From: Roridomyces roridus
Taxonomy: Eukaryota > Basidiomycota > Agaricomycetes > Agaricales > Mycenaceae
Direction: 5' to 3'
Assembly (NCBI GenBank): GCA_029378245.1
Contig: JARKIF010000029.1
Location: forward strand, 677,266 to 741,265
DNA: 64,000 bases
Below the pieces are notes generated by a model. That model was not told the origin of the DNA, searched no databases, and saw only the letters and a list, made by a program, of their open reading frames with translations. Shown here piece after piece: positions 22,595 to 33,848 of this stretch. The translations under genes and the position numbers were made by a program. Each line of letters begins with the position of its first letter. Position 1 is the first letter of the stretch.

Positions 22595-24848
22595 CTAGCT
22601 ATCAGATTGGGAGGGAAGGAAAAAAGTTCGTTGACCGTGTTTTATTTGCAGTACGTAACCCCTCAACAAAACACGCAAGATCCTGGATCGAGCGAAAGAA
22701 CTATGGGTTTGACGCAGTTTGACGGGTGCTAGCTGTAAATTAACTCTGAGCCAATGTACTTCTGTCACATCCACATGCAAAATCTCGTCAATCTCCTGCA
22801 TGATTTCGTCCTCCTCCTTCACCTCTCCCAAGCGCACGCGATCCGCCAGCGCCGTCAAACCCTCGTAAATGACCGCAGCATCCGCCCTCAACGGAATCAC
22901 CCAGACACGTTCGGGTTCAATGCCGTCCGCCACGCACAACCCATGAAGCTGTGTACAACCCCCATCCCGTTCGGCTCGCGTCACAAGATCAGCCCACTCT
23001 GCACTATCACTTCCAACAAGATCTTTGACGCGCTTTGGGAAGAGTCCTACCACATGAACCTGAACAACAGGCGGGGTTTGGCAAAAGTCGAACAACGTGA
23101 AGAGGATCCGAGGCATTTTCGAGTGAGCGGCGAGGACTTTGACCTGCTGCCTACAAATATCGCGTCGTTCCTCGAGGTACTTGCGGTGAATGAGGGTGCG
23201 CATGAATGAACGATCTCGGAAAAAGAGGTTGGAGTCGTCGCGTTCAGCTACGGGGTGTTTTAGCTAAACTACCATCTGGGAGAGCAGAAGTCTCGACTCA
23301 CCCAGAAGGAGACCTGTGTGGAAGTGACAAAACTTACGGTGTCCCGCTTTCCAATCGGACTTCTGACATTCTCGAGAACAGTAATAGAATGCGTGGCATC
23401 CAGCGCAGCGCCCAGCCATAGCCCTGGCTTCGTTAATTCTGCCGCACTGAATAGAAGTCACTACATGCATACGACCAATGGAATAGCAAGAGTTCGATAC
23501 CTGCAGATTATCGCAAGCCTTGGACACGAAGAACGAGGGAGAATGGAATTCATCGAGGGCGTCCAGAAATTGACGAGCAGATGCGAGAAATTGCTCCCAG
23601 TCGCCGGATAGTGGATGGTCTTTGAAGGCGTCCCGGGATATCGAGCCTTCAACTTGTTTCAAAGCTATGTTGAAGGCCAGCATCGGATGATAGTAGGGCA
23701 ATCCAAGGGAGATCTCCTGTAAGAAGCCTCGTACTTGTTGGTGGAGCTTCTTTTCGGCTGCAGAGTCCCGACTCTCGGTGCGCTGCGTGATCAAGATGAG
23801 GGCGCGGAGGAGGCCTCTTTGGAGCAAAACACCCAGCCACATATTCGGCGGAGACAATTCCACCATATGTCTGATCAGCATCATACAGGTACGAATGACT
23901 CTCGCCGTATGGTCATCCGGACGTTTACAGAGGAAGAGGATCACTTTGAGTAGTTCCTGCTCGAACTCGAGCACAGCGAGAGCCAGCGTAAGGGGGGCGA
24001 AGTGCAAATCGAACTCATCGTCATCGCATCCGCCAGCCCTGACGACAAAAACCAGCAGATTGTTCAGGTCCACCACTGGATAAGCGGGCGGATCGGTGAT
24101 TGTGGTGCGCACAAAATCAAGCACAAGACGCGCGAGATCATCGACAGAGCCTGCTGCTGCGACCATCTCTGCCAATGGTCCAGAGTTTGGGCGTGCGTGG
24201 GATTGGGACAGGAACTGTGAAAGAACGTAAAGCAACGTCCTCCGGTCGCCAGGGTCCTTTATCAGGGGTAGAATCGACCAGGCTTGGATCATACAGGTCC
24301 AAAGGTGCGGTGTCGTCGACATTAGAGCGCATGTCTCTTTGTGCGCATGGAACCGTCGGATAAAACGGATCAAGTCGACATATAAGGAGACTTCCGGACC
24401 CAGTGGGATTGCGGAAAGATAGTCGCGGTGCATTCGGATGAACTGGAACCAGCCCCAGACGCGAGGCCATAAAGAAATCCCCACATCCGAGTCGCCCAGA
24501 TTGTCGAGCCGCCCCAGAGCATCCAGCGAGATCGCTGCACATGAGATGTCCCTTGATAACGTCGGATTATCCTCCAAAGGTTCTCGGAGCTGCTGCGCCG
24601 TCGGAATCATATCGAGGTCCAGGTTGATGAAGTAAACGGGCAGACAGGCCAACCGGTGAGATGGCAGGGGCTGGACATCCATGGCTGTTCCGAAATATAA
24701 TACATCTCTCTTTGTTCTGGTTTTGGCCACCGCGTTCAAGGCGAGAGCCTGTCTTCCTCAGACGAAAGAAGAGATGCTGCAACTGCTGTCTCACCTGGAT
24801 GGCCCTGGGCAGGCGTTCGATGTTGCTCATGCGTAGATCGGAATGCAT
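22595..24848 (-). CDS. long MYND-type zinc-finger protein
   Basis: Introns 24749-24794, 23447-23500 and 23248-23301 give about 699 residues. The N-terminus (MHSDLRMSNIERLPRAIQALALNAVAKT) and long helical middle (LPVYFINLDLDMIP, SLWPRVWGWFQFIRMH, LLYVLSQFL, LLVFVVRAGG) match a large Agaricomycete MYND family. The finger is near residues 430-490: ACDNLQCGRI..GRCAGCHAFYYCSRECQKSDWKAGHRKFC, with the first intron junction supplying QC. The C-terminal part (FFRDRSFMRTLIHRKYLEERRDIC, GVWVIPL-like VWVIPLRADAAV) follows it. Zinc-binding and protein interaction are expected; the partner is unknown. The 3' end lies about 110 bp from the F-box gene, which is on the same strand. Confidence 0.9.
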
Positions 24849-25200
24849 CGTCGCAAAAAGACACCTCTGGGGCAGCTAGGATCACCCACAAGGAAGGAAG
24901 ATGGGGGATTAAGAGACGTGGCGTTGGCTCTTGTTTGTCGTGATCCCGGATCTTTCCGATGTGCTTATCCAAGTTGGCACATCTCCAGATTTCGCCCAGT
25001 GACGCGATCGTAAGGTGAAAAAACGAAAGAATACTTCACGCACAGGCCGGCATTTCATTCCCGACAGGACAATACTTCCCATTCCCAATTCTTTTTTGAG
25101 ACCCAGCGATCACAGAATCGAAAAAAAGACGGTAAGTATTCATTCCAAATTCATTCCGCTCGAGTCTCATACGACACTACTTGCTCTCCTTGAGCCGGTT

Positions 25201-25758
25201 CTAAATATCCGAGCGGTGTGTCAACCGAATGCTGAATGTCGCGCTTTTAACTCTCTCGTCTGAGATCGAAGATCCGGGTTCGGTGGCGCGGCAACAGGGG
25301 TCAATTGAACATTCGCGCAATGCCATTGACAATGGACATCGGCGGCAAGCTCGTACAAGATCAGAGGGAGAATGATCCGAGGTTGATTGCCGGATAAGAT
25401 TAGCCGGTACGGAAGCCCCTGATCGCAGACGAGTCGCTGCCTGGCCACCAAGCAAACTCTGGGCAGCCGATCCATGTTTCGGTAGGTTGGTATCATGTTG
25501 ATGAAGCAGTCCGCTGACCTTCTGGAGATGAAAGAGTCCAGACATATTGCCCAGGGCGATGCCTGCATTGCAAATTGGACCTATCATCCGCTGCGAGTCT
25601 GACGCGCAACTGATCCATGCAAGTCCAGACTTGTTTGGGGTATGTGTCTGGATGGGCGCGGCCGTGGAAGACACCGGTAGACTATAGTAGAGCCACCTGG
25701 CTCCTATTATTGACGACCGTACCACAGAAATCGTCTCTGCTCCTCGCGCCTTTGACAC
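25201..25758 (-). pseudogene. possible F-box-like coding remnant
   Basis: One frame contains LPYRLILSGNQPRIILPL and ILYELAADVHCQWHCANVQL, which resembles the beta-rich segment following the F-box in Agaricales proteins. It switches frame on both sides, has no start or F-box, and no introns join the parts. Weakly supported. The flanks 24849-25200 and 25759-25905 show nothing. Confidence 0.3.
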
Positions 25759-25905
25759 ACATGTACAGGGGATTATTTCTTGGCTCCGACTTCAAGCTGT
25801 GACTATTCCCCTCGAGACCATCGATCGCGCGTCTCAATTAAACCTTGGATAGACTTGGCGCCTCGGAAACACTGTGTTTGTGTTTGACCCTTACTTGTCC
25901 GTTTG

Positions 25906-25911
25906 TATAAA
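25906..25911 (+). promoter_or_regulatory. TATA box of the secreted-protein gene
   Basis: TATAAA at 25906-25911 is followed by long CT-rich tracts (about 25935-26115), a usual fungal promoter and 5'-UTR layout, and then the ATG at 26136. Assignment rests on position only. Confidence 0.45.
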
Positions 25912-26135
25912 GAGCTCCACAGAATGCCGCCAATCCCCAGCCACTTTTCTTCTTCTTCTTCGGTCTCCACTCAGATACTGCGTAGTGCGTCCCCCCTCTC
26001 ATCCTTTTCCAAATAGCCCACTAACCTACCACCCAGTCTTTCCAACCTTCTTCCACTCGTATCTTTACACATTCACCTTCGCCCAAACTCCTTTATTCTT
26101 TCTTATTCCAACTACCACCGCACCTTTCTTACATC

Positions 26136-27040
26136 ATGTACGCCAAAACTACCGTCGTTTCCCTCCTCTTCGCTTCTTCTGCGCTCGCCGCTCCGCTCTC
26201 CCAAGAGGCCGTCGAAGCACGTGAACTCGAGGCCCGCGCCGTCCGCATCCCCACCGGTGCTCTCGCCGACCTCGCCAAGACTTTCGGGAAAGGCGCTCTC
26301 ACCGGTGGCGCTATCACGGGTCTCTTGGGCCTTTTGGGCGAGGCCACCAGCGGCGACCCATCTGCCCTCTCGTGAGTCTGCTTTCAATCCTCCGCATATC
26401 TCATTTAACCCGTCTTTTCTAGCGGCCGTGACCTCGAGGCCCTGGAGGCCCGTGCGGGCATCGCCAGCCTTCTCGAGAAGCTCGTCGGTGTCGGAGGCGA
26501 GTCCCTCGAGAGTGTGATCAAGAAGGCCATCTTCGGTGGTGTCGCGTCGGGGGTCGCAGTTGAAGGGTGCGTCTCATCATCTCCCTCCTCAAATATCGCC
26601 CCTGATTCCCTGCTTTATCCAGTGTCAACGCCGTGGCTGGCAAAAGCAAGCGCTCTGTCGCAGGCAGCGTTGCAGGCGGTGCCGCCAAGAAAGGCCTCGG
26701 CAAAGTCATCGGTAACGGTGTTGCCGACGGCCTCGGCACCGCTCTCGGCGGTCTCGGAATCACTGCGATCCTCGGCAAGCTGTTCGGTTCCAGCGACGAC
26801 TCCGCCGCTTCCAAGCGCGCTGTGGCCGACCTGTCCGACGACGAGGTCAACACGCTCCTCGAGTGGATGGGTACCCTCCCTTCCAACAGCGTCGACAAGC
26901 GTGCGGCCATCACCTCCTCCGTCGGTAAGGGCCTTGCTGGTCTCGGTGCGGGCCTTGCGGCGACCCAAGGTATCCAGGCTGCCATTGAGAAACTCGAGAG
27001 CCTCTTCGACCGCGAGATCAGCTTTGACGAGCTCGACTAG
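26136..27040 (+). CDS. small secreted Gly/Ala-rich protein with dibasic processing sites
   Basis: Introns at 26372-26422 and 26567-26622 give 265 residues. The N-terminus MYAKTTVVSLLFASSALAAPL is a clear signal peptide with an Ala-x-Ala cleavage site. The mature part repeats a scheme of acidic ELEARA-type segments and small-residue, hydrophobic, glycine-zipper-like stretches: GALTGGAITGLLGLLGE, FGGVASGVAVEG, GLGTALGGLGITAILGKLF and GLAGLGAGLAATQG. Lys-Arg pairs (SKR, DKR, KR-A) sit between blocks and could be cut by a Kex2-type protease. The C-terminus is acidic (REISFDELD). I know no family match. The zipper-like stretches suggest self-association or membrane contact, which is inference. A TATA box and CT-rich leader precede it. 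Confidence 0.85.
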
Positions 27041-27888
27041 ACGAGTTGAAGTATTGTACATACCTTGATCTAGCTCTTCTGTAATGTCAAGACGCGCATT
27101 AGAATGCAGGTCGACTTTCTTTTCGTTTGAGTCCGTGTGAGCCTCACCGAGGTTCAAAATGTCGACTATCAGTCTGAACATCGCACCATCAACGCTGATC
27201 TGCTTTTGAACCTGCGCCATGGCCATTTTCCTTAATGCGACTCGAAAAAGTGAGTTTGCCGAACGGTTTCGCACGGAAATTGCTTAGCAGCGAGGGCGAT
27301 GAATATAAAGATGTGAACATTTGAACAGCTTATCCCCAAAGACCATCGATTTAGTCAATCCAGGGGTTGCCATGGCCGCAGGCACGGCAAAGAGTAGAAA
27401 GTTGAAAGCCTGAACATTTGTCACAGCGTGAAGTATTGAAGGAGCGCACATAGTAGTGTCGCTTGCTGCGGTCGAATTACCCACGCCACGCGTAAAGAAC
27501 GAGGGTGTATCGGTGAGCGATGGCGTTGGCGAAGCCGGCAGTTTTGACGGGAAAGGCGGGGTTCATTGGGGAGTGGAGCAGAGAACGAATAGATGAGGAG
27601 AAGAAGGATGAGTGCCAGAGGGAGAGCAAAGTTAGGCAAAACGAGTGGAAAATTGGGTGCCGACGCAAACCGTACAATTGGTATCCAAGATCGGGTATTG
27701 ACGAAAATCGAAACAAGAAGAATGGCACAGACACCAAGGAGATGTACATTCAATCTTGATTCGGCGTATTTATTCTGGCTGTAATCGAAGAATCCTGAAA
27801 CAAAGTTGGGCAGTGTACACGAAGTCCGCTCACCACACATCCGGAGACCCGTCTTGTTCTTCAACGGAGGAGCCTGCTTGCGTCGCCT
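27041..27888. other. intergenic, no gene recognised
   Basis: A minus-strand frame at 27421-27864 contains a hydrophobic run (LLGVCAILLVSIF..., FALPLALILLLLIYSF), but no intron pattern, start context or homologue supports it. Otherwise nothing. Confidence 0.35.
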
Positions 27889-28845
27889 TCAATCACCGAC
27901 TGGTGCACTATCAAAAGTGAGTTCTCGATGAGCGGAAAAAAGGACATCCATACGGTCTATTTCCCCACTCCTGCGCCTAAGAATGAAATCCTCGGCTCGG
28001 GACCAAAAATCAACACCCGTCAGGGCACCCATGTGCCAGTCTTTGATTTGCTCTCTGCACGCCATCTGAACGAAACGAGAATCCTCCCAGAGCTCTTGAA
28101 GCTCGGGGTGAGACTCGGATTCAATCGGCAGGTACATTCGGTATACGACGACACGCAGAGCTTTGCACTCTCGCAAAAGTCGCGGTACCTGAAAAACCCC
28201 AGCCCTATGCTCGAAGGCGAGATGGGTAAGGTTCGGAATAAGGGGTAGGCCATCCAGAAGTTGGGCAGAGAACCCATTGAATATGTCGAGATGAGTAAGG
28301 TGAGCGAATATGGGATGTGTGAAATCGACTTTGTCCTCGTCTGGGAATAGCCCCTGGGGAGAGCAGTGAAGTCGCTTGAGACGCGTGGGGTGGAAAATGG
28401 ACGCCAGCGGAGTTTGAGTGAAGTCATGAACAACCCACAGGTTCTCCAAGTCGCGGGTTGCCGATAGAATATGCCCCAGGACAGGATCATATGCGTAGGT
28501 AAGGCACAGATTCCGCACAGATTTGTTGAAAATCGAAGGGGGCGTAGCCAGAATGCGAGCGAAATTGTTGTCATCCTCATAGGGGAAGCATCCTCGCCCG
28601 TTCAATCTCGGGCGATTGACGGCCATCAAGATAAGGATACGATACCGGAATGGCTCCACCCTTTGACGAAAGCACCATCAGTCGGAGGAGAATGGGTATC
28701 GACGAAGATCTGACCATTCCTTGACACGGCACGCCACTAGCATAAGTGGAGGCACGGAGAGAGGGTTCGCGTACGCCGTTAACTCGGATATTTCCCGGTC
28801 CAGTTCAGGGGGTAGGGTCGGTGAGTCCGTGAATGGGCTCGCCAT
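27889..28845 (-). CDS. uncharacterised Agaricomycete family protein, paralogue 2 of 3
   Basis: Exon 1 encodes MASPFTDSPTLPPELDREISELTAYANPLSVPPLMLVACRVKEW; an intron (28661-28714, donor GTCAGA, weaker than usual) splits the Trp codon; exon 2 continues VEPFRYRILILM and ends at 27889. The protein has 300 residues. The signature LPPELDREI...LMLVA-RVKEW-VEPF-YR is shared with 15235-16220 and, more closely, with 30521-31533: both of these have the end segment QIKDWHMGALTGVDFWSRAEDFI / PVRDWRLGALSGVDLWSRAEDFI (shown in part). An alternative start lies 11 codons upstream at 28878. Confidence 0.85.
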
Positions 28846-29266
28846 GAGCTGCGGAGGTGACGTGGCGGTAAGAGTCAAAAGAGGATTGAATCAGATGGCT
28901 TAGAAATCACTTGATCCGAGTTGGCTGGCTCGCCTTTGGGACTGGACCAAATTTGCGACGTACTCGGAAGATTACACATCATATAAAGCAGACTAGAATG
29001 AGTACACCAGCAATCATAATAATACAAGCAAAAAAGAAACAGGCTCTGCGTATATCGAGCCACGCGATCGTTAAGATTCAGGACCTATCACCAAGATGGA
29101 GCCGCAATTCCTTCATTGACAAAAAACTCCCCTCGCACCCAACACACACCAAAGAGGGCCCCAGATGCTGGAACCAGTGATCGTCCGAGTCATTCCCTTT
29201 GAACTGCTTGCCGCAGATCTGATCATCCGTGTCTGGGTCTCGCCACCCACAAGACATCCTCCGGCT
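28846..29266. other. intergenic, no gene recognised
   Basis: Upstream region of the paralogue ending at 27889 and 3' region of the minus-strand gene with its stop at 29267. A possible polyadenylation-like AT-rich tract lies near 29005-29040. No other signal was seen. Confidence 0.35.
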
Positions 29267-30118
29267 TCAGCTTGATCCTATGGTCGCTGCGCTGTAGGTG
29301 TGTCCGTATGTGACCCAGACTGAGCTTGACCTGCTTCTGGCAAGCTGCGGACCATCGACAAATGATGCGCTCATTCTTGGCGTCGGCTGCTTGTTGGAGC
29401 GTTTTGAGTGATTGGGGATGTCCGGATTTTCTTGCGCGTCGTCGTACCCCACGTTGTTGTCGGTGGCAACGTGCGACAGCGACTCATAAGCATCCTCAAG
29501 GTTGTCAGCGCGTGGAGTGAGCAAAGTCGGGGCGGTGGCATCGTCCCCAGGTGGAGCGTCCTGCGTCGGTGGCACCAATCCCAGGGTCGACATAGCCGCT
29601 CGGTGGTCAGTGCCACCGAGGTCGTCGAGTAGGTGGTCGGGACAGAGAGTGAGCGCATGCGCGGTGGCAGAGACATCGTCGTTCGGAACATAATCATCCG
29701 TCTCGGTGGCCGGGACGCATTCGAGGAGCTCCTCGAGAAACTCGATAAGGGACTCGGAATACTGGAGTGCGCTGTGAAAAGGACCTCAATTTCCAGATAG
29801 ACAAGCACGAGGCAGTACACGCACCTGAGGGAATCCCATGATATATCCTTCAAGATCGGCTTCCGCCCCGTGGGAGGTAGTTCCTGTGTCCGAGCCAAGG
29901 CGAAGAAGTCGCGTAATAGGCTAGGGGTAAACACGTGGGCACGTGATGGTAATGGGACTTTGATGGAGGAAGGTACCTGTCGAGCGACACTGTATTCTCG
30001 TCTGAGGTTTGCTGGAATTGTAGATAGCTGAAGGGAGACATGCGTGAGCGAAGGGACAGAATGAAATGACGTCGAGGACAGACCTTTCGTGACCGTCCTC
30101 GACAACCCGGTGCGACAT
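29267..30118 (-). CDS. hypothetical acidic protein
   Basis: Introns 30028-30083, 29921-29976 and 29772-29824 (all GT-AG, 53-56 bp) give an exactly in-frame 228-residue protein. It begins MSHRVVEDGHESYLQFQQTS, continues DSLLRDFFALARTQELPPTG, KPILKDISWDSLSALQYSES and LIEFLEELLECVPATETDD, and ends in a long Asp/Thr/Pro-rich tail (NLEDAYESLSHVATDNN, DDAQENPDIP). The helical LIEFLEELLE segment could be an interaction helix. I recognise no family. The strong contrast between this frame and its alternatives in the last exon, and three clean introns, support it as real. The start could lie upstream if another exon exists. Confidence 0.65.
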
Positions 30119-30520
30119 CGTCGAGTTGCCCAGGGCCGACGACAGAGCGGCTGGATGCGGGTAGTGAGGGGTGCTGAGAGGTGGATTCAGCGGCTGAGGA
30201 CATTGGAAAAGGTCAACAAGACAGACTCACTTTATGGATGTTGTTTGCTCCCGGACGCCGTTTGGTGTGTCGGCTGCGGAATTCGGAGAGAGATGATGAT
30301 AGAGGGGGGATTCATATATGCACAGTGGAGAGGATGAGAGATGAGGGTGTAGAGGAGGCACTCCGCTACTGGGATGAGGGAGAGAGGAAGAGAGGATGTG
30401 TGATGATCAAAATCAACAAGAACAAATTGTACAAAAAGCGAATTTGCGAGCTATCTTTAGCCATTGTACGTGCGCGACAGTCTCGACCTGGTCAATTACA
30501 TTCAATGTGAGCTGGAAATT
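30119..30520. other. intergenic, no gene recognised
   Basis: Upstream region of the 29267-30118 gene. Contains GA-rich stretches (30290-30400) that on the minus strand are CT-rich leader-like. Nothing else was seen. Confidence 0.35.
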
Positions 30521-31533
30521 CTAGAATGAAGCGAGCTTACTCCAAGTCATTGTTGCGACTTCATGCTCGCATCGTCTTGGATGATGTATTGAAACCCTGG
30601 AAAAACACAAACCGTCAGCGGGAGAAAGAGCCAAGGACACGATCTCACTGTCTATTTCACCACTGTGACGCTTGGCAATAAAATCTTCGGCTCGGGACCA
30701 AAGGTCGACACCCGAGAGGGCACCCAGGCGCCAGTCTCGAACTGGGTTCTCATGACGCATTTGCACGAATCGCAAGTCCTTCCGCAGATCGCCCAGCACG
30801 GGAAAATCTTTAGCGTCGTGGAAGTCATGCGAGTCTGTTTTGAATAGCAAAACCCGCAGGTCCGTGGATGCAGCCAGTAACGTGGAACACAGAGTCAGGA
30901 AATCCGAGTCATCTTCGTGAAAGGCGAGGTGGGTGAGGGGCCGAATCTCGCCCACTACACGCCAGATCTCAGCGTGATTTTCTGACTCGGTTTCCATTAT
31001 TTCAAGGTGCGTAAGGCGGGAGAAGATGGGGAGGGTTGTTGCGTCTGGTAGGGCTAAAAGATCATGGAAGTAGGTATGGAGCCGTTTGGGAGACAGAGAT
31101 GCGATGGCGTGCAATAGTGAATGCGGGGAGTCGGACGACATGGTCACATAGAGATTATCGATCCCAGAGGCAGCGGAAAGAAGAGATTCCGCGACATGAG
31201 GCGGAAGGAAGTCCATCCAAAGGTCGCGGACGGAGCTTTTGAGAACGTGAGGTGGTATGGACAGCGCGCGAGTACAGTGGCGATCATCGACGAAAGGGTA
31301 CCCAGTCTCCTTCGGGTCCATTGTCGATCCCAACATGAGGATGCGATAAAGGAAAGGTTCGACCCTGCAAGCCTGTTAGCGCCAGATGCGGTACTATTGA
31401 TTTCTTACCATATCTTGACCCGCCAGGCTACAAGCATGAGTTTCGGGACACAAAGAGGGTCCGTGTATGCCGCTTGCTCGAATATCTCGCGTTCGAGCTC
31501 CAATGGAAGGGTAGACGGGGCAGATTGAGCCAT
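30521..31533 (-). CDS. uncharacterised Agaricomycete family protein, paralogue 3 of 3
   Basis: Exon 1 encodes MAQSAPSTLPLELEREIFEQAAYTDPLCVPKLMLVAWRVKIW; a 44-bp intron (31365-31408, GTAAGA...TTGCAG) splits the Trp codon; exon 2 continues VEPFLYRILMLGS and ends at 30521. The protein has 322 residues. It carries the complete family signature and the late DWRLGALSGVDLWSRAEDFI motif shared with the 27889 copy. The two copies lie 1.7 kb apart on one strand with one unrelated gene between them, suggesting a local duplication. The last about 30 residues (HHPRRCEHEVATMTW...) have no counterpart in the other copies and may reflect an unrecognised last intron. Confidence 0.85.
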
Positions 31534-31995
31534 TGGGAGGGAAGTGACGTGGCGGTATCAGAGCAGGAAGTCGTTGATCCGCCTTATGACATCCCGACCA
31601 AATCCGAGCTTCCGACAGAGTGCAGCACTTCCGAGTCCGTAGTTTAAATCAACCATCCTCGGAAGACTCGAGACATTCTCATGTTCTAACCGCCATACAA
31701 CCACCATTCCAGGGCCAATTTTGGGCCAATCACATCCAAATCGGTACATATACATTCGGCCGGTACAGTAGGCAGGCTGCAGGAGCGCTCATTTATCCAG
31801 TTGGATCCCATATCAAAGTGCCTTGTTACCCTCCCTGTATAAAAGGGATCTGAAACCTGGAGGAGCCGGAGATAACCTGTCCCGGATGCTGCTGAAACTG
31901 GCATATCGTGAAAGCAGAGAGGTCCGCCGAATAGCGCTTCCACTTTTGATAGCGTGAGTTCGTGCAGCAGAATAGCCCCAAAGTCACAAAATCAT
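31534..31995. other. intergenic, no gene recognised
   Basis: Between the third paralogue's start and the acetyltransferase stop. Serves as the upstream region of the former; no distinctive motif was seen. Confidence 0.35.
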
Positions 31996-32845
31996 TCATC
32001 TGCCACCCACCGTCCGCCGAAACTGTCGAATCACCACAGTCCCCAAGAAGTTCCCCGCTCTCTCCTCAGCAAACACCCTCCATCCAAGCCCTTCATACAT
32101 CCGCCGCGCTCCAGGTTGCAAGTCACTCGTTTCGAGGTCGAGGCCCCGCAACGTCGGAATAGACTCCGCGTTGTCGATTAAGGCGTGCATGAGTCGCGCA
32201 GCAATACCCCTTCGACGATGCTTGGGAGAGACGATCATGCGACGGACGTGTGCCGTGTGCCGTGTGCGTGTCCTTCTCGGGCGAATAATCTGTTGGGACA
32301 TATCGAGTCCGGGACGGATTGAAGCAAGAGAGGACTCACCTAGCCCGACACCACCAATGACTTCCTCTTCATCATTCTCCTTCGGCTGCACGGCGACCCA
32401 AAACATCGCAGGAGCCTTATAATACTCCCCGATATCCCCTAAATCCCCACGCATGACCCCATCACAAAAGGCCAGCATTTCCTGCGCAATATAATACCTC
32501 ACACCAGCGAACAGAGCGATGCCCGCAGTGCAGACCAGGGCGCCAGTCCACCGACGCGTGCTCGGCCCTGAGACAACTACCACTCCGAGACCCACACCGC
32601 CAAGGAGGTACACGATCAAGGACGCTGGCTGAGTCAGAAAACGCCGTCTCCCGACGGAGGCAACGCTCCCCTCTGCTAGTGAGTCAGGGCCCGTCGCTCA
32701 AATTCTCCACAGCCCACTGACCACCGGTGGCAAAGGCTTCCAGGAAAAGCGCTCGGATTTGAGGGGAGTCAGTGGGTCGGTGTGGACGGATGTAGTAGGA
32801 AGTTTGGTTGGGCGGCGGGTTGGTGTCTTTGGCCTGGCAGCCCAT
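31996..32845 (-). CDS. GNAT N-acetyltransferase with two N-terminal membrane segments
   Basis: GNAT enzymes transfer an acetyl group from acetyl-CoA to an amine. One intron (32676-32724) gives 266 residues: a start of MGCQAKDTNPPP..YYIRPHRPTD..QIRALFLEAFAT, two hydrophobic segments (SLIVYLLGGVGLGVVVVSG and GALVCTAGIALFAGV), then the GNAT core with FWVAVQ, IGGVGLG and the acetyl-CoA loop RRMIVSPKHRRRGIAARLM (Q/R-x-x-G-x-G/A type), and LETSDLQPGARRMYEGLGWR. This layout resembles membrane-anchored NAT8-like enzymes of fungi. About 30 residues rich in Arg and Thr (RPRRTRTRHTAH, coded by a short tandem repeat near 32255-32275) sit between two core strands where relatives have a shorter loop. The substrate is unknown. 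Confidence 0.88.
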
Positions 32846-32900
32846 TTGGTGGACGTGGAAGGAGAATGAAACAAGATGCCAAGCGAATTTACCGGTGATT

Positions 32901-32926
32901 ACGATTCCTAACTTGTTAGGAATCGT
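32901..32926. repeat. perfect 12-bp inverted repeat with 2-base spacer
   Basis: ACGATTCCTAAC and its exact complement GTTAGGAATCGT are separated by TT. The palindrome lies about 56 bp upstream of the acetyltransferase ATG (32845-32843), so it could be a dimeric regulator site or a hairpin. Interpretation is inference. Confidence 0.6.
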
Positions 32927-33848
32927 TCTTTATACCCTCCCCTTGCCATCAAACCAGTAGCTAAATCCTTTTGGATACAGCACATGTGATATCGGCTTCT
33001 TCGCTCCGCCGGCCTCCGAGTTTCCGACGTGATAAGATTCTGCCGTCGGGCAACAATTATTGATGATGATCATTGATCTCGGCTCCCGGCCGTGTCTTTG
33101 TCCAGTGCGGGCCTTGTCATGATAAACTCCCATGCAATTTCGGCACTCGGCTGAGAGGCTGAACGCATCGGCTGACTTCGGCCAATGTTGAGCGACAAAT
33201 ACAGGGCTGGCAATACTTAGCCCGGCACGGACAACGAAAATGATGCAAAAAGTTCAACTTCTAGCAACGGTATGTGATCTATTGGTGATCTCTTGCAAGT
33301 ATTCAACCGTTGCAAGTCAAAAACACAGTTGAGTCTCCCGGTCTGGCTGGCACCCCGGAAAGGCCAAGGAAAGGCCGTCTAAGATAAGTATAGCATGGAG
33401 TGAAGATAAAGTAGTGATCCGCCGATCGGCGGCCGGCAGCCGGAGCAGCCCCAGATTGTTTGCAGCGCTTGTAAGAGGCCAGCAGGAGGTAAAAGTGTTG
33501 GAACCAACAGAAATCGTACCTGCCATGCGTAGCACTGGCCTCAAGCCCAAGTTGTGATGTCGGATGACTCTGATTGGTGACATACGGCCCTGTCTCTCGG
33601 CTCAGTCTCGTGCCCCGACCATGCGAGCGCAGGCGAGTTTTGAACGCCGCTGTTTTCAGGAACTTGCGTGACGCAAGGAAGAATCAAATATTGCGTACAA
33701 TTGCAATTCAAAGAAATCAATCCTACAAAACATCAGATGAGCGCGGTAAACCGAATGATACAACAGACGACATGCATGTTACGCCTTTACAAATACAACA
33801 TAATTTGAGAAGACAGAGAGCAAGATGAGAGCTAAGAAATGTGGAAGT
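32927..33848. other. intergenic, no gene recognised
   Basis: Between the acetyltransferase promoter and the metacaspase stop. Short unsupported frames only. Confidence 0.4.
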
